DNA of 64,000 bases. Origin: Terasakiella brassicae (GTDB taxonomy: Bacteria; Pseudomonadota; Alphaproteobacteria; Rhodospirillales; Terasakiellaceae). The notes below the pieces were generated by a model. The model was given only the letters and a program-made list of their open reading frames with translations, made no database searches and was not told the origin of the DNA. Position 1 is the first letter of the stretch. Each line of letters starts with the position of its first letter. The stretch covers positions 124,001 through 188,000 of the forward strand of contig NZ_BMHV01000002.1 in assembly GCF_014641495.1 (NCBI RefSeq), in the 5' to 3' direction. A program made the translations under genes and the position numbers. Of the stretch, positions 57,128-64,000 are shown one piece after another.

Positions 57128-57904
57128 TCAATCGAACAGTGCGTCGATATCGGCCTGAGAAATCCCACCGCCATGTTCAGCCGGACCGTGTAATTCCTCG
57201 CCTTCGGGGGCACGCCCAGCCTCCAATGCCTTGACTTCATCGGGGTGATCAACCGTATCGAAGTTTTCTTCACCCCAGATTTCCATCATGCGTTCAACAC
57301 GTTCTTCGATGAATTTCAGGGTATTCACCACCTTGGTTGTACGCTGACCACATAAATCCTGAAAGTTACAGGCTTCAAACATGCCAATGGTATTTTCCAG
57401 AATTTCATCGGTCAATTGGGTGACAAACTGATCCGGGGAATGCTGGCGTAATTGTTGCGCCAGATCATCGATTTTCTCTGCAGCGGTCAAAATGGTTTCC
57501 GTTGCCCGTTCCGTTGCCCCGACGATTTCATCCAGTTCGTTTGTCACAACGGAGAATTTATCTTCCTCATTCATGCCCAACGCTTTAATCTCACGTTTGG
57601 TATCGTGAATGCTGCGTGACAAGGCCCGAACTTCGGTGCGCAGAAGATTTACCTCATCCAGTTTGTCTTCCAAATCATGTTGCGCTTCTTTCAGCTCTGT
57701 TTTTTTCTCAGCCTTATTAAGCTCTTTGACTTGGACTTTCTGCATCAATAATTCGGACTGCAACGCCTTAATCGCTGTCATCAAGTCCTGATTGGTAATT
57801 CCGGATGGATCCGCAGCCCCTGCAGAAACACCTGAAGCCCCCATAATTTTTTCTTTTATTTTGCGTTCCGCACTAAAGAGACGCTTCGTAGCTCCCGACG
57901 TCAT
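57128..57904 (-). CDS. cheZ: Protein phosphatase CheZ
   Basis: A 258-residue helical protein dephosphorylating CheY-P. The long N-terminal part is coiled coil (about 30-130). The catalytic helix reads FEACNFQDLCGQRTTKVVNTLKFIEERV, with Asp and Gln in the D-x3-Q spacing that E. coli uses (D143, Q147). The last residues ISQADIDALFD resemble the CheY-binding peptide of FliM (LSQAEIDALL), so this is a likely CheY-P anchor. AGGAG lies 9 nt upstream. No other che gene is nearby. Confidence 0.92.
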   Translation of the reverse strand: MTSGATKRLFSAERKIKEKIMGASGVSAGAADPSGITNQDLMTAIKALQSELLMQKVQVKELNKAEKKTELKEAQHDLEDKLDEVNLLRTEVRALSRSIHDTKREIKALGMNEEDKFSVVTNELDEIVGATERATETILTAAEKIDDLAQQLRQHSPDQFVTQLTDEILENTIGMFEACNFQDLCGQRTTKVVNTLKFIEERVERMMEIWGEENFDTVDHPDEVKALEAGRAPEGEELHGPAEHGGGISQADIDALFD

Positions 57905-58074
57905 ATTAGCTTTCTCCTGTCTACCCCTTTGCGGGGCATGTCATTCCCTCAATCATATCTTGAACGATACTATAGCGGAATTTTTCCATATTTGAAAAGC
58001 TATTAGAATAATGCAGCGATGTCGCCCTCTTTTTTTGGAATTTTTGGGATGAAAAAATAAATTCACACAATTTT

Positions 58075-58092
58075 ATAAGTATATATACTTAT
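58075..58092. promoter_or_regulatory. 18-bp perfect palindrome upstream of arsC
   Basis: ATAAGTATATATACTTAT is an 18-bp perfect palindrome in the 322-bp cheZ-arsC gap, about 135 bp before arsC. Its AT-rich dyad form fits an ArsR-type winged-helix dimer. Other elements in the gap are the GGAATGATA repeats at 58152-58207. No gene is seen in this gap. Confidence 0.6.
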
Positions 58093-58151
58093 GATAAATA
58101 AGGTGAGTGCCCCTCATTGTTGCAAATGTCACTTACTTTTGAATGGTTCCA

Positions 58152-58207
58152 ATATCATCCAAGGAATGATATGGTCGGACATAAAATGTTTGATCCCCTA
58201 TCATTCC
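58152..58207. promoter_or_regulatory. GGAATGATA/TATCATTCC repeats before arsC
   Basis: GGAATGATA (58163-58171) and TATCATTCC (58199-58207) form a perfect 9-bp inverted repeat, and TATCATCC (58153-58160) makes a near-palindrome with the first. The last arm ends 20 nt before the arsC start, in the position of a promoter-proximal operator or an mRNA hairpin. Confidence 0.5.
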
Positions 58208-58226
58208 AACCAAGAGAAGGCAGCTT

Positions 58227-58568
58227 ATGTCCGTTACCATCTATCATAATCCACGCTGTAGCAAATCCCGCCAGACACTTCAACTTATTGAAGATAAAGG
58301 CATTAGCCCAACCATCATCACCTATCTGGACAATCCACCCAGCATTGATGAGCTTAAAGCCATTTTGTCAAAACTGGGGGTCTCGCCACGCGAACTACTT
58401 CGCAAAAAAGAAGCAGAAGAATGTGGCCTGAATGACGATTCGCTGAATGAAGATGCCCTTATCGCTGGCATGGTTGCCAACCCACGCGCCATCGAGCGCC
58501 CGATTGTGGTTAAAGGTGACAAGGCGGTTCTGGGCCGTCCCCCTGAAAATGTACTGGATCTGCTCTAG
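58227..58568 (+). CDS. arsC: Arsenate reductase, glutaredoxin-dependent type
   Basis: A 113-residue ArsC/Spx-fold reductase. It begins VTIYHNPRCSKSRQTLQLIE, with the catalytic Cys in PRCSKSR. The arginine-rich substrate part includes NPRAIERPIVVKGDKAVLGRPPENVLDLL, as in plasmid R773 ArsC. It reduces arsenate to arsenite using glutathione and glutaredoxin. GAGAAGG lies 6 nt upstream. It is followed by the ArsR-ArsC fusion and ACR3. Confidence 0.93.
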   Translation: MSVTIYHNPRCSKSRQTLQLIEDKGISPTIITYLDNPPSIDELKAILSKLGVSPRELLRKKEAEECGLNDDSLNEDALIAGMVANPRAIERPIVVKGDKAVLGRPPENVLDLL

Positions 58569-58649
58569 GCCTGAATAAATCTCCAAGACGGGATTTCATT
58601 TATTTCACTGGTCAACTCTCTGTCATTAAACTATAACATGACTCTTCGT

Positions 58650-58664
58650 ATATTCACGAAATAT
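58650..58664. promoter_or_regulatory. Inverted repeat just upstream of the arsR-arsC fusion
   Basis: ATATT(N5)AATAT lies 9 nt before the preferred ATG at 58674. The position suits autoregulation by the ArsR domain and is one reason to prefer this start. Confidence 0.4.
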
Positions 58665-58673
58665 AAAAATGAT

Positions 58674-59519
58674 ATGAAAACAGAGAATGCCATACAGTTA
58701 TTTGCTGCCCTTGCCCATGAAACAAGGCTGGGGGCTTTTCGAACCCTTCTCAACAAAGGGGCGATGAGTGCCGGTGACTTATCCGAATACCTTCATGCAA
58801 CGCCGTCAACACTTTCAGCCCACTTGCGGGACTTACGATCCGCCGGGTTGATAAGCAGTTACAAACAAGGGCGTTTCATATTTTATGAAGCCAATGTTTC
58901 GGCAATCGGTGTCTTGGTAAACTATCTGCTGATGGAATGTTGTAATGGCAAGCCGGAAGCCTGTGCGGATTCTCTGGGTGTTTTAAAATCCATATCAGAG
59001 GGTCTCGTCATGACGGCCAACATCACAGAAGACAAAGTATTCAACGTTCTCTTTCTCTGTACAGGAAATTCCGCCAGAAGCATTATGGCCGAAGCAATTT
59101 TGAACCGTGAAGGCATAGGACGTTTTAACGCTTATAGCGCAGGTTCCACCCCTCGCGGTGAAGTCCACCCGGAAACAATCAAATTGCTGCGCCGAAGCAA
59201 TCTTCCTGTTGAACATCTACGATCCAAAAAATGGGAAGAGTTTATAGGGGAAGATGCCCCGAAACTGGATTTTGTCTTTACCGTTTGTGACAACGCCGCC
59301 CATGAAGTTTGTCCCGTTTGGCCCGGTCAACCCTTAACAGCCAATTGGGGGGTGCCTGATCCTGCATTGGCAAGCGGCACACCGTCAGAAGTTGCTCTTG
59401 CTTTTGCCGATACTTACCGAATGCTAAATAATCGAATTTCTATTTTCACGGCTTTGCCGTTACAAGCGCTTGATAAACTGTCATTGCAAAAACGACTGGA
59501 TGAAATCGGGCAGTCCTGA
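58674..59519 (+). CDS. ArsR regulator fused to low-MW phosphatase-type arsenate reductase
   Basis: A 281-residue fusion. The N-terminal half (about 1-95) is an ArsR-SmtB winged helix: ENAIQLFAALAHETRLGAF, then MSAGDLSEYLHATPSTLSAHLRDLRSAGLISSYKQGRFIFYEA. The vicinal Cys pair at its end (MECCNG) could bind As(III). The C-terminal half is a thioredoxin-type ArsC with the P-loop LFLCTGNSARSIMAEAIL (CX5R), the VFTVCDNAAHEVCPVWPG pair of cysteines and a DPAL motif. One protein would therefore sense arsenite and reduce arsenate. ATG 58638 is an alternative start without a ribosome site. Confidence 0.93.
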   Translation: MKTENAIQLFAALAHETRLGAFRTLLNKGAMSAGDLSEYLHATPSTLSAHLRDLRSAGLISSYKQGRFIFYEANVSAIGVLVNYLLMECCNGKPEACADSLGVLKSISEGLVMTANITEDKVFNVLFLCTGNSARSIMAEAILNREGIGRFNAYSAGSTPRGEVHPETIKLLRRSNLPVEHLRSKKWEEFIGEDAPKLDFVFTVCDNAAHEVCPVWPGQPLTANWGVPDPALASGTPSEVALAFADTYRMLNNRISIFTALPLQALDKLSLQKRLDEIGQS

Positions 59520-59566
59520 ATTATCGAAATTACATGAATGAAACAGGCAAATAACGGATATTTAAG

Positions 59567-60598
59567 ATGGGACTATTTGAAAGATATTTAACCCTTTGGG
59601 TCGGCCTCTGCATTATCGCCGGTGTCCTTCTGGGAAATCTGTATCCTGCACTCTTTGCCTTTATTGCCGGATTGGAACTTGCGCACGTCAATCTGGTCGT
59701 TGCGGTTTTAATCTGGGTGATGATTTATCCGATGATGGTGCAAATTGATTTCTTTGCCATCAAGGATATTGGCAAAAAGCCCCAAGGTATCCTCCTGACT
59801 GTTATTGTAAACTGGCTCATCAAGCCCTTCTCAATGGCATTTCTGGGTTGGCTATTCTTCAAAGTTATCTTTGCTGGATGGGTCAACCCAGAAACCGCAG
59901 AACAATATATTGCCGGTATGATTTTATTAGGCGTTGCCCCTTGTACCGCAATGGTATTCGTCTGGAGCCAACTGACAAAAGGCGACCCTAACTACACTTT
60001 GGTTCAAGTCTCGGTAAATGACATCATTATGGTGTTCGCCTTTGCCCCAATCGCCGCTTTTTTGCTGGGTATTTCAGAAATACATGTTCCGTGGGAAACA
60101 TTGCTGCTTTCCGTCGTTCTTTACGTTCTCTTTCCCTTAATTCTGGGTGTGCTGACTCGTAAACGGCTGGAACGAAAAAATGATGATCACAAACTCATTG
60201 CTTTTTTAGAGAAAGTCAAACCGTGGTCGGTTGTCGGATTACTCTCAACCGTCATTCTTCTTTTTGGATTTCAGGCTGAAAAGATCATCGCACAGCCACA
60301 AGACATCATGCTGATTGCCATCCCTTTGTTGATCCAGACTTATGGCATTTTTATCATTGCCTATCTGGCGGCAAAAGCCATGAAACTGGCCCACAATATC
60401 GCAGGTCCGGCCTCCTTGATCGGGACATCAAACTTTTTTGAATTGGCGGTCGCTGTTGCCATTTCACTTTTTGGACTGCATTCCGGTGCTGCCCTTGCCA
60501 CTGTTGTCGGTGTCCTCGTCGAGGTTCCGGTCATGTTGTCACTGGTGGCTATCGTCAATAACACCCGCCATTGGTTTGCAGAAAAGCCCGCAGATTGA
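59567..60598 (+). CDS. ACR3-family arsenite efflux transporter
   Basis: A 343-residue ten-helix permease of the BASS superfamily that exports arsenite with the proton gradient. It begins [24 protein letters not shown]. The conserved cysteine is in [33 protein letters not shown], and the C-terminal [41 protein letters not shown] is diagnostic for ACR3. It follows the ArsR-ArsC fusion by 47 bp in one operon. The end overlaps a terminator for elbB. Confidence 0.96.
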   Translation: MGLFERYLTLWVGLCIIAGVLLGNLYPALFAFIAGLELAHVNLVVAVLIWVMIYPMMVQIDFFAIKDIGKKPQGILLTVIVNWLIKPFSMAFLGWLFFKVIFAGWVNPETAEQYIAGMILLGVAPCTAMVFVWSQLTKGDPNYTLVQVSVNDIIMVFAFAPIAAFLLGISEIHVPWETLLLSVVLYVLFPLILGVLTRKRLERKNDDHKLIAFLEKVKPWSVVGLLSTVILLFGFQAEKIIAQPQDIMLIAIPLLIQTYGIFIIAYLAAKAMKLAHNIAGPASLIGTSNFFELAVAVAISLFGLHSGAALATVVGVLVEVPVMLSLVAIVNNTRHWFAEKPAD

Positions 60599-60609
60599 TT
60601 GCTGCGGGC
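60582..60609 (-). terminator. Terminator after elbB, inside the 3' end of acr3
   Basis: On the minus strand GCCCGCAG (60609-60602) pairs with CTGCGGGC (60593-60586), 8-nt loop, followed by TTTTC. It lies within the last acr3 codons. Confidence 0.7.
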
Positions 60610-60622
60610 CTCCTCTCAAACC

Positions 60623-61270
60623 TTAAATCAGGTTGAGGACTTCTTTGACGCAAGCCTCTGCCCCATCGGCAATCTGGGCAATATTGGCATCCAGCATATA
60701 ACAGGGTGTCGTGACCACTTTGGCTGCCTGATCAATAATAATTTCACCATGATCGGTACATGTGTGCGTACAGCCTAATGTTTCAATCGCGCCAGCAACG
60801 CCTTCATCCTGACCGATGGTCACGTTCACATCCCCGAAGACCTTGGCGAGAACAGCAGGGCTAATACATAAGGCACCGATCGGTTTGCCTGCGCTGCGTG
60901 TTGTTTTCAAGGCCGCTTCCACATCCACATTCACCGTGCAATCCGGCCCGTCAATTGCAAATGTGGACAGGTTTTTCGCCGCACCGAAACCGCCGGGTAA
61001 AATCAATGCATCATAATCGGCCGCCTTATAATCAGACAGCGCCTTAATATCACCACGCGCAATCCGTGATGCTTCCACCATCACATTGCGTTTTTCATCC
61101 ATTTCATCGCCTGTCATATGATTGATGACGTGATATTGATCCATATCCGGTGCAAAACACTGATATGTGGACCCGGCCCGTTGAATGGCCAGCATGGTCA
61201 AAACGGCTTCGTGAATTTCTGCGCCATCAAAAACGCCACAACCTGATAAAAGAACCGCAATTTTCGCCAT
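60623..61270 (-). CDS. elbB: ElbB-type DJ-1/PfpI glyoxalase
   Basis: A 215-residue DJ-1/PfpI superfamily protein. The order IAVLLSGCGVFDGAEIHEAVLTMLAI, LILPGGFGAAKNLSTFA and PIGALCISPAVLAKVFG (nucleophile Cys in ALCIS) is that of ElbB, annotated as isoprenoid-biosynthesis glyoxalase. It probably detoxifies methylglyoxal-type aldehydes or a related carbonyl. The ATG at 61270 follows GGGAG by about 9 nt; an in-frame TTG at 61276 is closer but rarer. Confidence 0.93.
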   Translation of the reverse strand: MAKIAVLLSGCGVFDGAEIHEAVLTMLAIQRAGSTYQCFAPDMDQYHVINHMTGDEMDEKRNVMVEASRIARGDIKALSDYKAADYDALILPGGFGAAKNLSTFAIDGPDCTVNVDVEAALKTTRSAGKPIGALCISPAVLAKVFGDVNVTIGQDEGVAGAIETLGCTHTCTDHGEIIIDQAAKVVTTPCYMLDANIAQIADGAEACVKEVLNLI

Positions 61271-61284
61271 ATTCAAGTCTCCCT

Positions 61285-61335
61285 TTAAAAAATAAAAGTG
61301 CCGAAAAAACCCCTTTCAGGTCTTCCGGCACTTTT
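61285..61335 (-). terminator. Terminator after gcvH
   Basis: AAAAGTGCCG (61335-61326 on the minus strand) pairs with CGGCACTTTT (61303-61294), and an inner CCTGAAAGG-type loop is followed by TATTTTTT. It ends the gcvTH transcript just before elbB. Confidence 0.82.
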
Positions 61336-61353
61336 ACAGATATTCAGCACATC

Positions 61354-61728
61354 TTAGTCAAGACCATCACAGAATGCCTGATAAGCGGCTTCGTCCATCA
61401 AATCATCCAGTTGCGCCGCATCGCCAACAGTCATTTTAAAGAACCAGCCATCACCTTCCGGGGAACTATTCACAAGGGCGGGATCATCTTCCAGGGCTTC
61501 GTTGCCTTCAATGATTTCGCCCGTGATCGGGGCGTAAACTTCAGAAGCGGCCTTTACAGATTCAACAACGGCACAGTCTTCACCTTGTTCAACTTCGCGG
61601 CCGGCTTCCGGCAATTCAACAAACACGATATCACCAAGGGCGTTTTGGGCGTAATCGGTAATGCCGACCGTTGCATTTTCGCCTTCAATCAATACCCATT
61701 CATGGTCTTCTGTATATTTCACAGTCAT
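61354..61728 (-). CDS. gcvH: Glycine cleavage system H protein
   Basis: A 124-residue lipoyl carrier. The lipoyl lysine lies in [21 protein letters not shown], and [39 protein letters not shown] forms the N-terminal half. The start at 61728 fits the family; the frame to 61806 overlaps gcvT and is not used. It starts 4 nt after the gcvT stop. No gcvP follows: the gene downstream is elbB, behind a terminator. Confidence 0.97.
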   Translation of the reverse strand: MTVKYTEDHEWVLIEGENATVGITDYAQNALGDIVFVELPEAGREVEQGEDCAVVESVKAASEVYAPITGEIIEGNEALEDDPALVNSSPEGDGWFFKMTVGDAAQLDDLMDEAAYQAFCDGLD

Positions 61729-61732
61729 TCTC

Positions 61733-62833
61733 TTAGCCCTTGTAGTAACGTTGTGGAACAAATGGTAATTTGGCAATCTCCGCCGGCATCGCTTTGCCGC
61801 GTACAATTAAATTGACGGACGTGCCGATTTTCGAAAATTCGTGTTTGACGTAACCCATCGCAACCGGTCCCTGAAAAGTCGGACCGAAGCCACCGGAGGT
61901 AATTTCACCGATGATGTTACCGTCTTGATCGGCAATCTCGGTATGGGCACGTGCAGGCGCACGACCCAAAGGTTTAATCCCCACCCGTTTGCGCGCAATG
62001 CCCTCATTCAGATGCGTCATCACGACACCATGACCGGGAAAACCACCTTCTTCGCGGCGACGTTTACCCACCGCCCAATTCAAGGAAGCTTCAATCGGGG
62101 AAGTGGTTTCATCAATATCAGCCCCATAAAGACACAAGCCGACTTCCAGACGTAAGGAGTCACGTGCGCCCAAACCAATGGCTTCGACCTCGTCTTCACC
62201 CAGAAGCTTACGGGCCAAGTCTTCGGCTTTATCCGCCGGAACGGAAATTTCATAACCATCTTCCCCGGTATAGCCAGAACGCGACACCAAACAAGGAATA
62301 CCCGCAATATCGTATTCCCCCATATTCATAAAGATCAGTTGATCAATGCCGGGGGCAAAACGGTTTAAAACCACAGGCGCCATCGGGCCTTGTAAGGCCA
62401 ACAGCGCGCGATCATTGAGCAATTCCAACTCGTAATCCGGTAAAGATCGGGCGATATAGTCAAAATCGGCCTCTTTACACGCCGCATTTACCACCAGATA
62501 GAGATGATCCCCCCGGTTGGTCACCATGAAATCATCTCGAATACCGCCTTGTTCGTTCATCAATAAAGAATATCGGATACCGTTCTGAGGGAGGCCTTTA
62601 ATATCACTCGGCGTCAGGCTTTCAATTGCCGCCTGAACATCAGCCCCTTTTAAAAGCGCCTGCCCCATATGGGACACATCAAACAGACCGCAAGCCTCTC
62701 GCGTATGGGTATGTTCTTTCATAATACCCTGTTTATATTGCACAGGCATATCATAACCGGCAAAGGGCACCATCTTGCCGCCCAACTCCAAATGCAAGGC
62801 ATGAAGCGGGGTGGTTTTTAAATCTTCACTCAT
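61733..62833 (-). CDS. gcvT: Aminomethyltransferase (glycine cleavage T protein)
   Basis: A 366-residue folate enzyme transferring the aminomethyl carbon to THF. It has the N-terminal [26 protein letters not shown], the [14 protein letters not shown] motif, and the C-terminal [20 protein letters not shown] (as [11 protein letters not shown]). AAGGA lies 8 nt upstream of the start. A glycine riboswitch sits in the leader, so gcvT-gcvH should be induced by glycine. Confidence 0.97.
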   Translation of the reverse strand: MSEDLKTTPLHALHLELGGKMVPFAGYDMPVQYKQGIMKEHTHTREACGLFDVSHMGQALLKGADVQAAIESLTPSDIKGLPQNGIRYSLLMNEQGGIRDDFMVTNRGDHLYLVVNAACKEADFDYIARSLPDYELELLNDRALLALQGPMAPVVLNRFAPGIDQLIFMNMGEYDIAGIPCLVSRSGYTGEDGYEISVPADKAEDLARKLLGEDEVEAIGLGARDSLRLEVGLCLYGADIDETTSPIEASLNWAVGKRRREEGGFPGHGVVMTHLNEGIARKRVGIKPLGRAPARAHTEIADQDGNIIGEITSGGFGPTFQGPVAMGYVKHEFSKIGTSVNLIVRGKAMPAEIAKLPFVPQRYYKG

Positions 62834-62852
62834 GGAAAATTCCTTTTATGAT

Positions 62853-62949
62853 GAGTCCAGCGGTCCTATATGCCTGAGAGTTTGCAGGGGCGCTTGCTCC
62901 TTCGGCGGATGATCCGTTCAAAGATAAAGATCATCACTCTCCCGCATGG
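62853..62949 (-). promoter_or_regulatory. Glycine riboswitch (single aptamer) in the gcvT leader
   Basis: Read on the minus strand, the leader shows the conserved order GCGGGAGAGTG, the GATGATC/GATCATC arm, CCGCCGAAGGAGCAAGC and CTGCAAACTCTCAGGCA followed by AGGACCG. This is the gcvT-type glycine aptamer. Only one aptamer is present rather than the classic tandem pair. It ends about 20 nt before the gcvT start, so translation control is plausible: the AAGGA ribosome site is near. This class senses glycine. Confidence 0.92.
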
Positions 62950-63035
62950 GATCATATGATTTCGCCGCATTTTACAGAGGGTCGTTTTTACGGTCAAAAG
63001 GATTTTCAACAATGTGAAAAAATTCCACCTTCAGG

Positions 63036-64000
63036 TCAACGCCCCAGTTCCTTAAAGGCAGAAAGGGCGCGTTCCCGTGTCGATTTCAGATCAACAATCG
63101 GTCGGGGATACTGGACACCAAGAACAATCGAATGTTGCTTTAAAATATCCATCGGGGCCATCCACGGTTTGTGAATATATTTATCCGGCAAGCCTGCCAG
63201 TTCCGGCACATAACGCCGGATATAATCGCCACTGGGATCAAACTTTTCCGATTGTGTCACCGGATTGAATATCCGAAAATAAGGCGCGGCATCTGCCCCA
63301 CAACCCGCCACCCACTGCCAGCTTGCACTGTTATTGGCAAGATCGGCATCAAACAGGCAATCCCAAAACCAGCCTTCCCCATCTTGCCACGGGATCATCA
63401 GATTCTTAACCAGAAAAGAAGCAACAATCATGCGTACCCGGTTGTGCATATACCCGGTTTGCCACAGTTCACGCATCCCGGCATCAATAATCGGATATCC
63501 CGTTCTTCCGCTTTGCCATGCACTCACATGCTGTGTATTTTCCAGCCAGGGAAAATCATTAAATTTTTCCTGAAGCGGTTGTTCCGGTATGTGCGCATTA
63601 TAATAAAGCAGAGAATGGGAAAATTCCCGCCATGCCAGTTCCGAACAGAAATGATCCAGATCACGATCGAGATGATGCGCCTGTCCATAGCTGCGTGCCG
63701 CTGCCCATACCTGATGCGGTGAAATCTGTCCAAAATGCAGATAAGGTGCCAATCTTGAGGTGTTATCCTGCGCGGGGCAGTCTCGTCCCGTTTTATAATG
63801 GGACAGGCCGTCACACAAAAATGCATCCAGTCGGTTATGAGCCCCTTCCTCGCTAATATCCCAATGGGCAACCATGTCGCTATACCAATCGACCTTGCGG
63901 GGTAATAACGACAGATCATCCAGTGCAAGCCCCTTGTCTTTTTGCACCAAGGATATGGTATCTGGGGCAGGTAGCGGGGAGCGCGGCGGAGCTGCGTTTA
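63036..64000 (-). CDS. phrB: Deoxyribodipyrimidine photolyase, C-terminal part (5' end outside window)
   Basis: The frame is open from the right edge of the window to a stop at 63036, so the N-terminal antenna-binding domain is missing. About 320 residues are visible, holding the FAD-binding half: WREFSHSLLYYN, then PIIDAGMRELWQTGYMHNRVRM, FLVKNLMIPWQDGEGWFWDCLFDADLANNSASWQW and NPVTQSEKFDPSGDYIRRY, all typical of class I CPD photolyases. It repairs pyrimidine dimers with blue light. A cryptochrome-like relative cannot be excluded without the N-terminus. It is separated from gcvT by the riboswitch. Confidence 0.94.
   Translation of the reverse strand, partial: NAAPPRSPLPAPDTISLVQKDKGLALDDLSLLPRKVDWYSDMVAHWDISEEGAHNRLDAFLCDGLSHYKTGRDCPAQDNTSRLAPYLHFGQISPHQVWAAARSYGQAHHLDRDLDHFCSELAWREFSHSLLYYNAHIPEQPLQEKFNDFPWLENTQHVSAWQSGRTGYPIIDAGMRELWQTGYMHNRVRMIVASFLVKNLMIPWQDGEGWFWDCLFDADLANNSASWQWVAGCGADAAPYFRIFNPVTQSEKFDPSGDYIRRYVPELAGLPDKYIHKPWMAPMDILKQHSIVLGVQYPRPIVDLKSTRERALSAFKELGR

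Overview
The window is a gene-dense bacterial chromosome segment of moderate GC (about half, by eye). Several traits point to a free-living, motile alphaproteobacterium, most likely of the Rhodospirillales type (for example a Terasakiella, Thalassospira or Magnetospirillum relative; this placement is inference). They are the block zapE / mdh-sucC-sucD-sucA-sucB / lpd, the order rpmH-rnpA-yidD-yidC-engB-argB, a DUF4175/TIGR02302 protein, the argH-lipoprotein-lysA order, a CheZ phosphatase and an intracellular PHB depolymerase. No phage, plasmid, transposase or CRISPR array is visible.

Layout. 1-5.1 kb: the 3' end of a panD-like gene, a 152-bp palindromic interspersed repeat, a membrane protein, two tandem REC-REC-GGDEF response regulators (one with an intact GGEEF, one degenerate) and a divergent WYL regulator/SRPBCC pair with a palindromic operator. 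5.1-16 kb: TCA cycle block on the minus strand, then zapE. 16-20 kb: a second copy of the repeat, a soluble chemoreceptor and lepA. 19.8-29 kb: two small paralogous unknown proteins, fbp, tadA, a glutamine amidotransferase, an RsuA/RluB pseudouridine synthase, rsmD, a HAD phosphatase, a PAS-GGDEF-EAL protein, nfuA, a universal stress protein and a DUF2333 protein. 29-34.5 kb: a large sensor kinase and the operon cnoX-lonN-trm112-DUF971, then a YbaK-type editing protein. 34.7-38.6 kb: two tandem tRNA-Gly(GCC), a BenE transporter with a divergent XRE-cupin regulator, hemerythrin-EAL and a SlyD-like isomerase. 38.8-43.3 kb: dapD, dapE, an unknown membrane protein, a YcgN protein and phaZ. 43.7-48.1 kb: rpmH-rnpA-yidD-yidC-engB-argB. 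48.1-57.9 kb: an M24 peptidase, DUF4175, a DMT exporter with an AraC regulator, lysA-lptM-like-argH and cheZ. 58-60.6 kb: an arsenic resistance set (Grx-type ArsC, an ArsR-ArsC fusion, ACR3). 60.6-64 kb: elbB, glycine riboswitch-gcvT-gcvH and a partial photolyase.

Together the genes describe central metabolism (TCA cycle, gluconeogenesis, lysine/DAP and arginine synthesis, glycine cleavage), ribosome and membrane biogenesis, and a notable amount of c-di-GMP/chemotaxis signalling (two DGC-like regulators, two EAL proteins, an MCP, CheZ, a sensor kinase). The most interesting non-textbook items are the 152-bp repeat pair, the pair of tiny paralogous proteins at 19.8-20.5 kb, the structured DNA upstream of mdh, the hemerythrin-EAL pair, and the compact ars locus with an 18-bp palindrome. 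I found no clear previously undescribed multi-gene system.
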